64,000 bases of DNA, from positions 141,491 through 205,490 of the forward strand of contig NZ_FOIS01000003.1 in assembly GCF_900110455.1 (NCBI RefSeq). The letters are read 5' to 3'. The translations under genes were made by a program, and so were the position numbers. Source of the stretch: Natrinema salifodinae. Its GTDB lineage: Archaea; Halobacteriota; Halobacteria; Halobacteriales; Natrialbaceae. Positions 35,925 through 42,948 of this stretch are shown here, in pieces; within the stretch, counting starts at the first letter, position 1; each line of letters begins with the position of its first letter. Under the pieces are notes generated by a model. That model was given only the letters and a program-made list of their open reading frames with translations, was not told the DNA's origin and did no database searches.

Positions 35925-36244
35925 GAGTCGTCACCCCCTTCGCTTCGCGTAGAGTTCTCAGACTGTGAGACCGACCGATCAGTGTCCGTGAGAACATACC
36001 GCTCCGAGCCGGTCATCGTCGTAAACAGGACCGGTTCATCTGACCGGTCAAGTTCGTCAGCGTGAGTGTCGCAGACGGGCGTCCCGTCCTCCGCAAGTTC
36101 ACGGTCCTCCGGCCACGTCGCCCACAGATTCGCGGGCGCTTTGCATCCGTCTTCGTGCTGGCACGTCACTCGTTCAACGTCGTTCGTGCCTCGGTCTGCA
36201 AACGGATTCTCGCGTTCAGTATCGCTCGAGGCGTTACCGGTCAT
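35921..36244 (-). CDS. Small zinc-binding protein
   Basis: A 107-residue protein starting MTGNASSDTEREN. I chose the ATG at 36244 because it overlaps the upstream stop and begins where composition changes, while the longer frame is an off-frame shadow. It has CQHEDGCKAPANLWATW and PVCDTHADEL, giving two Cys-x-x-His/Cys pairs typical of a treble-clef zinc site. The C-terminus is low-complexity. Confidence 0.55.
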   Translation of the reverse strand: MTGNASSDTERENPFADRGTNDVERVTCQHEDGCKAPANLWATWPEDRELAEDGTPVCDTHADELDRSDEPVLFTTMTGSERYVLTDTDRSVSQSENSTRSEGGDDS

Positions 36245-36635
36245 CCCAAACACCCCGAAGCTTCTGGACGCGTTTGTTCGCGATCCCGACCACATCACTA
36301 CGCCGCTGCGGCTCGTCGACTCTCGAGAAGTACGTTCGATTCTTCTTATCCAGTTTCTCGGCGTCGTTGATCCCCAGTCGGAGATCGCCCTGGTCGTCCT
36401 CGGCCCGGAAGAGATCGCCGTTGCGACAGGCGGCTGTGATCGCTTTATGGAGTTCCTCGAGGCCGTAACGGCCGTGGCCGGCGGCGTGGAGCGTTCCGAT
36501 GACCGATGTCTTCTTCGCGAGCGGGGGCTGTTTGCGACCACTGTTGTGATCGACGGCGCGGATGAGCGCTCCGTAGACTTCCTTCGTGCGCTTGCGCCGT
36601 TCTGCTTCCGTCTGGGTGGTAGATGATCGGGCCAT
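36234..36635 (-). CDS. Winged-helix-like viral protein next to MCM
   Basis: A 133-residue basic protein. The central segment (RYGLEELHKAITAACRNGDLFRAEDDQ in full; key parts GLEELHKAITAAC and GDLFRAED) looks like a winged helix, and the C-terminus is basic (KKNRTYFSR). It abuts the MCM stop and may assist replication or regulate it. Confidence 0.5.
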   Translation of the reverse strand: MARSSTTQTEAERRKRTKEVYGALIRAVDHNSGRKQPPLAKKTSVIGTLHAAGHGRYGLEELHKAITAACRNGDLFRAEDDQGDLRLGINDAEKLDKKNRTYFSRVDEPQRRSDVVGIANKRVQKLRGVWDDR

Positions 36636-38738
36636 CTACGTCACCCGCACCTCCTTGTTGGTCTTCGGCTCGTAGGCGTCGCCCTTCTGTTTTAGCTTCT
36701 CGATCTCGTGTTTCGCTTTTTCCTTCGAGATCCCCACCTCTTCGAGTTCCTCGAAGATGTCTTCATAGGGGACGCCGCCAGTTTTGCCGGCCTGCAGTTC
36801 CCGAATGACTGCTTCGACGTTCTTGACCCGGTCGCGCTGAGGTTTCGAGGTGTTCGCCTCGACGATGTCGGCGTCGAACTCGCCGTCTTCGTTCATCCCG
36901 TAGTCCTGCAGCGACTCGCCGACCAGCCGCTTCGCGCGTTGGATGTCCTCCTCTTCGATCCACTGCGAGAGACGAGCTCGAGCGCTCGCTTCGGCCAGTC
37001 GGTGCATGTCCTGCAGCTTCCGCAGCGTGATCGGGACGGGTGCGTCCTCGTCGTAGCCATTGACGGCTCGCATTCGGACGTACGCATCGCGGAGCTTATT
37101 CCGATCCTCTTCAGTTCGGAACCGCGGGTCGGGCAGTTGGCGGGCGTAGGCGACGTACTTCCGGAGGAGACCGTGGTCGATGACGCGGTCGTCGTCATCG
37201 GTGTCGGTTCCCTCGCCGGCCCGTTTCGCTTTCGCGCTCTCTTTCGTCTCGAGGACGTGTTCGGCCTTCTCTCGGTCCGTCTCTTCGTCCGGGATGTCCT
37301 GCAGTTTGAAGATGAGCGCGAACCGAGAGAGCAGCGTCTCGCTCAGGTCGATCTGCTCACTGTCGGCGACGTAGTTGTCCCAGCGGTCGTGCTTCGGGTT
37401 GCCGCCAGCGAACACCGACGTCTCCGCGGGGAGCGTCGAGTTGATCCCAGCCTTGTTGACGTCGACTTTCATGTCCGCCATCGCGCCGTGCATCGAGTCT
37501 TGGACGTCTTCGCGAACCTTGTCGATCTCGTCGATAGATGCAAGGCCGTTGTTCGCCTGGACGAGTGCGCCGGCGTCGAGCGTCCACTCGCCGTCTGCCC
37601 AGTCGTCCTGTTTCGCCGTCGCGGTCATCCCTGCCTCGGTTGCACCCTTGCCGTTCGCGAAGACCGACCGCGGGGCGATCAGATTCGCCTCCCGGAGGAG
37701 CGTCGACTTCCCGGTCGAGGCGTCGCCGATCAGCAGCATGTGGAAGACGCCCCGGACCTCGCGACCGTTGTCGAGTTCGACGGTCGCGCCGCCGATCAGC
37801 ATCAGGAAGAGTCCCTCCTTGATGAGGTCGTACTTCTCGCCAGTCAGGTCGGGTGCGATGCTGCCGAGGATGGCCTCGAACAACGGGCCGTACTCGCCGT
37901 TTACGATCGCTTCGATCTGCTGTTTGTCTTCCTCGGTGATCTCGAGGTCCTCGAAGTTTGTATCGGAGATATCGATGTGGTGGCCCTCGAGGTAGGGCTT
38001 GAACCGGTTGCTCTTCTTGTTGTTCGAGCCGTCCTGCTTGAGTCGGAGGCGACCGGTGACGTCGACGCGATCGCCGGGCTCGGCCTGATCGGTGAGGTCG
38101 TCCTCGAGGGTGATGTCGATCTTCGTCCCCTCGCCGCCTCGGACGACCTCGGGTGGCTCGGCCAGCCGGAGCAGCTGGGCGTCGACGAACTCCGACTGAT
38201 CGAAGTTGATGTGGAACGGTCCCTGCCGTTCACAGCCCGAGCACTCGTGGGGTTCTTGGAAGTCATCGGCCGTACCAGACTGCGGGACCCGGTTGAGCGT
38301 GCCACAGAGCTGGCACTCGAAGGCCGCTTCCTCGATCTTCGGATCGACGTCGGTCGCCTTCTCGACCTGCCCCTCGATCGTGAGATACGGTTCCTTGCTG
38401 TGACGCTTCGTCGGCGAGAACCAACCCGGGTAGTACGAGTCGGTCTCGTTCAGATTGTACACGCGGACGTGTGCCTGCCCGAGCGAGACGTCGATCGGGA
38501 GATCGTACATCCGGAGCGCCTCTTCGGCGTACCGCTGGAACTGCTCCGGTTGAGCGAGGTAGTCATCCGCGAGATCGGGATCGAACCGGAAGAGGTCCTC
38601 CCAGTCGACCTCGAGGGAACGTTGCTCGTTCGGGTAGTGTTGGGCGAGCGTGCGGATCTCCTCGTCGTAGTAGCCACGGAAGAACTCCTGGAAGTCCTCC
38701 ACGAGTTCCGCGTTTGCAGCGTCTTTTGCGGCCGACAT
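36636..38738 (-). CDS. mcm: Viral MCM replicative helicase
   Basis: A 700-residue ATP-driven 3'-5' helicase. From the ATG at 38738 the N-domain carries a zinc site (Cys142, 145, 166, 169) and OB-fold strands. The AAA+ domain has Walker A GDASTGKST (338-346), Walker B LASIDEIDK (399-407) and an arginine finger LLSRF (469-473). A winged-helix C-terminus (about 640-700) ends it. An upstream in-frame GTG (38750) exists, but the Shine-Dalgarno GGAGGTG at 38748-38754 overlaps it and sits correctly for 38738. An encoded MCM implies partly self-directed replication. A repeat-rich gap lies directly upstream. Confidence 0.93.
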   Translation of the reverse strand: MSAAKDAANAELVEDFQEFFRGYYDEEIRTLAQHYPNEQRSLEVDWEDLFRFDPDLADDYLAQPEQFQRYAEEALRMYDLPIDVSLGQAHVRVYNLNETDSYYPGWFSPTKRHSKEPYLTIEGQVEKATDVDPKIEEAAFECQLCGTLNRVPQSGTADDFQEPHECSGCERQGPFHINFDQSEFVDAQLLRLAEPPEVVRGGEGTKIDITLEDDLTDQAEPGDRVDVTGRLRLKQDGSNNKKSNRFKPYLEGHHIDISDTNFEDLEITEEDKQQIEAIVNGEYGPLFEAILGSIAPDLTGEKYDLIKEGLFLMLIGGATVELDNGREVRGVFHMLLIGDASTGKSTLLREANLIAPRSVFANGKGATEAGMTATAKQDDWADGEWTLDAGALVQANNGLASIDEIDKVREDVQDSMHGAMADMKVDVNKAGINSTLPAETSVFAGGNPKHDRWDNYVADSEQIDLSETLLSRFALIFKLQDIPDEETDREKAEHVLETKESAKAKRAGEGTDTDDDDRVIDHGLLRKYVAYARQLPDPRFRTEEDRNKLRDAYVRMRAVNGYDEDAPVPITLRKLQDMHRLAEASARARLSQWIEEEDIQRAKRLVGESLQDYGMNEDGEFDADIVEANTSKPQRDRVKNVEAVIRELQAGKTGGVPYEDIFEELEEVGISKEKAKHEIEKLKQKGDAYEPKTNKEVRVT

Positions 38739-38750
38739 TACGCGATCCAC

Positions 38751-38994
38751 CTCCGTTGGACCGGTGTTGTGGAGGTGTGTAGACTACACAACACCGATCG
38801 AGAGGTGTTGCGTCGTTCGAATGCGAGCGATGCGAGCGATGTGCGAGCGTACCGATGACTAATCGACATTTGCTTTCTTGAATTACTTCAGGGGATTTTC
38901 TCCCAGTACAACCGTCCTTGTACTCAGGACGGTCCTGGGGGCGGCGGCCCCCTCATGAGGTGTTGTGTAACCGCAACACCTCCGCAACAGGTGT
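38751..38994. repeat. Iteron/dyad cluster upstream of viral MCM (origin or operator candidate)
   Basis: GGTGTTG or its complement occurs seven times in and just beyond this gap: 38763, 38789 (complement), 38804, 38959, 38974 (complement), 38990 (GGTGTTC) and 39004 (complement). They form inverted pairs GGTGTTGTG/CACAACACC (38763-38771, 38787-38795) and GAGGTGTTG/CAACACCTC (38957-38965, 38974-38982). Also present are a TGTGTAG-A-CTACACA palindrome (38776-38790), three tandem GCGAGCG units (38821-38849) and hairpins CCGTCCT/AGGACGG (38912-38932) and GGGGGC/GCCCCC (38937-38952). Such density next to a replicative helicase fits a replication origin or a regulator-binding region. Confidence 0.6.
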
Positions 38995-39591
38995 TCACCC
39001 AGACAACACCCCTTCGTGGATCCGGACGCCGGCGACCGACTCCGGGAGTTCAGTCGGCGACTTCACGATCAGCCGCGTGTTCCTCGAACTCGAGCGTGGC
39101 TCTTTCTCGAACCGGCAGACGTTCTTGTCGCCGACTAACTCCTCGGCCTTCTCCATGACGTCGTAGGTGTTCGTCCGATGGATCTCCACGTCGGCAGCCT
39201 CGAGGACGTCCTGAATGCGGTTGCCGTCGTACTCTTCGCGACCAGTTGCTCCGCTGGTGACTCTCGCCGCGTGTTTGAGGACGATCGCGGCCTGTCGATC
39301 TCGCTTCGCCGCGGTCTTCCGGGCAACGTCCTGATAGAACTCCGCTGCTCGGTTCATCTTGTTAACCTGGTCGCGGAACTCGACCACGCGCTGCCGAAGC
39401 TGCTCGTTCTCCTCCTCGAGAGTGGTGACGCGATCGACAGCACGCTCGGCTGCCTCGACGGGACCGCACTCGGCTGGGTCGACGTCGTCGCCGGCGAACC
39501 CGTAGATGAGCTTCCGGAACGCCATCTGGTTCGCGCCGTCCTCGTCGAGCGCTTCGTCGGCACGGCGGGCTTCGGCGTACTCGTCGCTCAT
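38995..39591 (-). CDS. Coiled-coil viral protein
   Basis: A 198-residue protein with a long central coiled coil (residues about 48-90: TTLEEENEQLRQRVVEF and onward) and a C-terminal domain containing an ExHRTNTYDVMEKAEELVGD segment. It may be DNA-binding, but no motif proves it. It starts 4 nt inside the previous gene. The downstream side is the repeat-rich region before mcm. Confidence 0.55.
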   Translation of the reverse strand: MSDEYAEARRADEALDEDGANQMAFRKLIYGFAGDDVDPAECGPVEAAERAVDRVTTLEEENEQLRQRVVEFRDQVNKMNRAAEFYQDVARKTAAKRDRQAAIVLKHAARVTSGATGREEYDGNRIQDVLEAADVEIHRTNTYDVMEKAEELVGDKNVCRFEKEPRSSSRNTRLIVKSPTELPESVAGVRIHEGVLSG

Positions 39592-39929
39592 GCACGATCA
39601 CCGTCTGGGTCGTAGCAGATCTCACCGACGCCGGCGATATCGAAATCGGGGCCGGCGACCAGTCCCTGAATGCGCTTTTTCAGCGTGGTATCGGACCGGA
39701 TGTCGGTGTGGCGTCGGTACAGTCGGCGAAGCTCGACGATCTTGACCGGTTCGCCCGGCTCGAGGTGCTCGATGACGGCGCTGTCGCGATCGTCGTACTC
39801 GACAGCCTCGTCGGTGGAGCCTTCGCCAGCCTCGAACTCGGCGACGCGTTCCTTGAGGTCCTGAACTTCGGCTAGCGCTCGCTGGGCGACCTCGAGGGCA
39901 TCCTCCGGATGGACGTCCGGATCAGACAC
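39588..39929 (-). CDS. Small viral early protein
   Basis: A 113-residue protein with a GTG start inside the sequence GTGTCTGA, overlapping the end of the zinc mini-protein. The N-terminal helix (EDALEVAQRALAEVQDLKERV) is a coiled coil, and the C-terminal half may be a winged helix (KIVELRRLYRRHTDI, then TTLKKRIQGLV). It is probably DNA-binding, by inference. Confidence 0.5.
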   Translation of the reverse strand: MSDPDVHPEDALEVAQRALAEVQDLKERVAEFEAGEGSTDEAVEYDDRDSAVIEHLEPGEPVKIVELRRLYRRHTDIRSDTTLKKRIQGLVAGPDFDIAGVGEICYDPDGDRA

Positions 39930-40071
39930 GGCGGATCACCACGTAGCCCGTCGCGCACTTGTTGCAGGCCAGTCGTTCGCCGTGCTTCGGGTGGTCGATG
40001 ACGACGTCGGCACCGTCGGTGCAGCTGAGCGCTCCGCAGAACGGGCCGGTCCCGTCGGTGGCGAAACTCAC
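39922..40071 (-). CDS. 49-residue zinc-ribbon mini-protein, first viral gene
   Basis: A 49-residue frame from GTG at 40071: VSFATDGTGPFCGALSCTDG, then a middle part, then ERLACNKCATGYVV. The four Cys (positions 12, 17, 36 and 39) form a plausible zinc ribbon. Its stop TGA lies inside GTGTCTGA together with the next gene's GTG, so the two are coupled. It is the viral gene closest to the tRNA. A GGTGTTG element like those before mcm lies at 40076-40082, just upstream of the start. Confidence 0.55.
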   Translation of the reverse strand: MSFATDGTGPFCGALSCTDGADVVIDHPKHGERLACNKCATGYVVIRRV

Positions 40072-40107
40072 GCTGCAACACCCCCGTTCTGGCCGCTGGT
40101 AGAATGG

Positions 40108-40195
40108 GCTTTGAACCTCGGATTCAGGTTACTGGAAGAAGCACAACTTCCGGAAGAATCGATACCTGCAGGTAGAAGCTTTGAACCTGAGGGTT
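40108..40195. repeat. Dyad and direct-repeat cluster at the right provirus edge
   Basis: GCTTTGAACCT is repeated directly at 40108-40118 and 40178-40188. Between and around these lie inverted repeats AACCT/AGGTT (40114-40130), GGAAG/CTTCC (40134-40151), the palindromes CTTCCGGAAG (40147-40156) and TACCTGCAGGTA (40163-40174), and AACC/GGTT (40184-40195). The repeat read on the minus strand, AGGTTCAAAGC, resembles a tRNA T-arm. The cluster lies between the first viral gene and tRNA-Thr, where an att region or early control site would be. Confidence 0.5.
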
Positions 40196-40197
40196 TA

Positions 40198-40271
40198 AGC
40201 CGGTGGAGGGATTTGAACCCTCGACCTAATCCTTACGAAGGATTCGCTCTGCCAGTCTGAGCTACACCGGC
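40198..40271 (-). tRNA. tRNA-Thr (anticodon CGT)
   Basis: Read on the minus strand from 40271 it folds as a cloverleaf: acceptor GCCGGTG/CACCGGC, D stem GCTC/GAGC, anticodon stem AATCC/GGATT with loop TTCGTAA (anticodon CGT), a 5-nt variable region and T stem GAGGG/CCCTC with TTCAAAT. The unpaired base at 40198 gives a U73 discriminator, as known for halophile tRNA-Thr. There is no encoded CCA and no intron. Its 3' end faces the provirus, so it is the probable integration target, kept intact. Confidence 0.96.
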
Positions 40272-40368
40272 GCTGTGTGCATTTACTCGTAAGACCGATG
40301 GCAGCCATAAGGATTGCGAATCGATTCGGTTGTGTGACGGACCATCGTGGGTCGGGCTCTCCTCCTTC

Positions 40369-41361
40369 CTACCGCTCGAGTCGCACGTCCAGACAGACGT
40401 TCAGCTCGTGGGGCGCATAGGAGCGGACCGTGTGGCGAGTCTCGACGGTGACTTCGTACTCGGGTTCGGCGGCCGCACGGATCGCGCGCTCGCCTGGTCC
40501 GAACGGATCGTCCTCGTGCTGAATGTCGTAGTAGTGGACCACGCAGTCGTCGCCGGCCGCTGTGACGGCCGACTCGAGGAACTCGTCGGCGCTGTGGGGG
40601 AGATTCATCACGAGCTGGTCGGCCCAATTCTCGTAGTCGGACGCGACGTCGCGGACGTCGCCGCGGATCGCGGTTACGCGGTCCTCGACTCCGTTTCGGC
40701 GGGCGTTCTCCCGAAGGTACTCGATCGCGTCCGCGTTGATGTCGACGCCGACGCACTCCGCGCCGCGTTTCGCGAACGGGACGACGAACGGGCCGACGCC
40801 GGCGAACATATCGAACGCCCGCTCGCCGGATTGGACCTGCTCGGCGACGCGGTGGCGTTCGGTCGCGAGCCGCGGCGAGAAGTACACCGCGGCAAGATCG
40901 AGCGCGAACTCACAGCCGTACTCGCGGTGGACGACTTCGGTGTCCGCGCCCGCGAGCAGCTCCCAGTCCCGGACGCGCGTCTCGCCTTTGACCTTCGAGG
41001 CCTTGTTCAACACCGTTCCGACGGGGAGATCCGACTCGACGATGGCATCGGCGATCGTCTGCGCGCGCTCGGGGTCGTCCTCGTCGATAAGCGCGGCTTT
41101 CCCGAGCCGCTCGTAGGAGGGGGCGAACGCGAGCAGATCCGCGGGCATCGTCTGGCTGTCGCGTTCGTCGACCGGCCGCGAGACGAGCTCGAAATCGTCG
41201 TCGAGCGCCCCAGAAACGGCGTCGGGATCGGTGACGGGAACGTAGAGCCAGCCGTCCTCGACGGTGATCTCGTACGCATCGTCGATCAAATCTGCGTCGG
41301 CGAGCGTCGTACGCGTCCGTTCCCCCGCTTCACGCGCGACGCGGACGCACGGGACTTCCAT
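40369..41361 (-). CDS. trm5: tRNA (guanine37-N1)-methyltransferase Trm5
   Basis: A 330-residue SAM-dependent enzyme methylating G37 next to the anticodon. The order is an N-terminal substrate domain, then VYFSPRLATERHRVAEQV (about 168-185), the SAM-binding FDMFAGVGPFVVPFAKRGA (about 193-211), VGVDINADAI, and the catalytic NLPHS motif (about 263-267) that replaces NPPY in this family. The length is that of archaeal Trm5. It faces away from the Rieske gene, sharing a 146-bp promoter region. Confidence 0.93.
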   Translation of the reverse strand: MEVPCVRVAREAGERTRTTLADADLIDDAYEITVEDGWLYVPVTDPDAVSGALDDDFELVSRPVDERDSQTMPADLLAFAPSYERLGKAALIDEDDPERAQTIADAIVESDLPVGTVLNKASKVKGETRVRDWELLAGADTEVVHREYGCEFALDLAAVYFSPRLATERHRVAEQVQSGERAFDMFAGVGPFVVPFAKRGAECVGVDINADAIEYLRENARRNGVEDRVTAIRGDVRDVASDYENWADQLVMNLPHSADEFLESAVTAAGDDCVVHYYDIQHEDDPFGPGERAIRAAAEPEYEVTVETRHTVRSYAPHELNVCLDVRLER

Positions 41362-41507
41362 ACTCGAACTGGCCGACGGGTCGCCGTAACGCTGACGTTT
41401 TCGCCCCCGTTCGCGGACCGGTCCACATAGTAAATCGATAGGTGCTATATGAAATTCGCTGGCCGTCGGGAGTGTTTTTCCACCGGGCGTACATACCGTT
41501 CGTCGAG

Positions 41508-41948
41508 ATGAGCGAGCGAGCGCGGCTGACGACCGTCGAGACGGTCCGCGAGAACCGGTCGTGGCTGTTCACGATCCGCGATCAGTACGGCGAGAAAGAC
41601 GAGGCGATCCTCGTTCCCTGCGAGGACGGCGTCGAGGCCTGGATCAATCGCTGCACCCACGAATCTCAGCGCCTCGATGCGGGACGAGGTGCGGCGATAC
41701 GAGACGGGAAGATCATCTGCCCGAAACACGGATCGATGTTCGACTCCTGTTCGGGGTACTGCGATAACGGCGAGGCGGCCGATACGACCCTGCCGACGGT
41801 CGAGATCGACGTCGACGGCGACACTGTCTACCTCACTGACGACGCCGCGACCTTCGTCCACGAGGGCGGAATCGACGACGGTGACGGCAACGTGGACGAA
41901 GATGACGATGACGACGGTCCCGCGTCGACCTCACACATCGGATTGTGA
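41508..41948 (+). CDS. Rieske [2Fe-2S] ferredoxin-type protein
   Basis: A 146-residue small electron-transfer protein. The two Rieske boxes are Cys49-x-His51 (NRCTHESQ) and Cys71-x2-His74 (CPKHGSMFD), which bind the cluster. The C-terminus from about 120 is a low-complexity acidic tail. I chose the ATG at 41508 because the frame upstream lacks family similarity. The partner is unknown. Confidence 0.88.
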   Translation: MSERARLTTVETVRENRSWLFTIRDQYGEKDEAILVPCEDGVEAWINRCTHESQRLDAGRGAAIRDGKIICPKHGSMFDSCSGYCDNGEAADTTLPTVEIDVDGDTVYLTDDAATFVHEGGIDDGDGNVDEDDDDDGPASTSHIGL

Positions 41949-42035
41949 CGTGCGCTCACGACAGCGATCGCGCTCCGATGCCGAGGGCCACGCCGTCTCG
42001 AAAACGTATTCCGCACGCTGGGACTACGAACGACC

Positions 42036-42809
42036 ATGCTCACCTTCATCGGCCTCGGTCTCTACGACGAACGGTCGATCACCGTCGAGGGCCAGGCGGC
42101 CCTGCGCGCGGCCGACCGCGTCTACGCCGAATTCTACACCAGTAAACTGATCGGGACGACGATCGACGACCTCGAGTCTCACCACGACGTCGAAATCGAG
42201 GTCCGAGATCGAGCCGGCGTCGAACAGGAGCCGGACGACATGCTCGCGGCGGCCGAAGACGAGGACGTCGCCTTCCTGACGGCCGGGGACACGATGATCT
42301 CGACGACCCACGTCGACCTGCGGCTGCGGGCCCACGACCGCGGGATCGAGACGCGAGTGATCCACGGCGTCACCGCCCAAACCGCCACCAGCTCCCTGAC
42401 AGGACTGCAGAACTATCGGTTCGGGAAGGCGACGACGCTGCCGTTTCCCTATGCACACGGCGCCGACGGCCTTCCGGCGAGCGTGACCGAGACGATCGAC
42501 GAGAACCGGGCCGATGGGCTACACACCGTCGTCTATCTCGACATCAAGGCGGACCGCGAGGAGTACATGACCGCCGACGTCGGCGCGGACCTGCTCGCCG
42601 AGGCGTACCCCGACCTGGTCGGCGTCGTCGTCGCCCGCGCGGGCAGTCCCGATCCGCACGTCGAGGCCGGAACGATGACCGAGTTGGCCGAGCGCGAGTT
42701 CGGCGATCCGCTCCATCTGCTCGTGGTTCCCGGCGAGTGTCACCTCCTCGAGGCCGACGCGCTGGTCGAACTCGCCGATGCGGACAGAGACACCCTCGAT
42801 ATCGTCTGA
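42036..42809 (+). CDS. dph5: Diphthine synthase
   Basis: A 257-residue SAM-dependent methyltransferase of diphthamide biosynthesis on translation elongation factor 2. It has the N-terminal LTFIGLGLYDERSITVEG, an AFLTAGDTMISTTHVDLRL segment (about 80-98; MISTTH is diagnostic) and a VIHGVTAQTATSSLTGL region near 110. It starts 87 nt after the Rieske gene on the same strand and may share its transcript. Confidence 0.95.
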   Translation: MLTFIGLGLYDERSITVEGQAALRAADRVYAEFYTSKLIGTTIDDLESHHDVEIEVRDRAGVEQEPDDMLAAAEDEDVAFLTAGDTMISTTHVDLRLRAHDRGIETRVIHGVTAQTATSSLTGLQNYRFGKATTLPFPYAHGADGLPASVTETIDENRADGLHTVVYLDIKADREEYMTADVGADLLAEAYPDLVGVVVARAGSPDPHVEAGTMTELAEREFGDPLHLLVVPGECHLLEADALVELADADRDTLDIV

Positions 42810-42948
42810 TCTGATCGATCAGTCGATCGGACTCGAACCGGATCGAACAGCGCCGCTCGATATCCGAACCTATCATAATATACATACACTTTCGATTCTG
42901 GTAAGTGTCGTATGAGTTGCGTCGCTACTCCCGGCAACTCATCACGGC

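Larger units (their letters stand above)
12790..40198. mobile_element. Integrated tailed (siphovirus-like) provirus
   Basis: About 27 kb of tightly packed minus-strand genes with the full head and tail morphogenesis set: terminase small and large, portal, protease/scaffold, HK97-type capsid, connectors, tail tube, frameshifting tail chaperone, tape measure, tail tip and fibres. The right part holds a viral MCM helicase and small regulatory proteins. The right edge meets the 3' end of tRNA-Thr, a classic haloarchaeal integration target. The left edge is placed just after the S-layer terminator. No integrase, ParA, repressor of known family or left att repeat was recognised, so the boundaries are approximate and the element may be unable to excise by itself. 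Confidence 0.88.
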
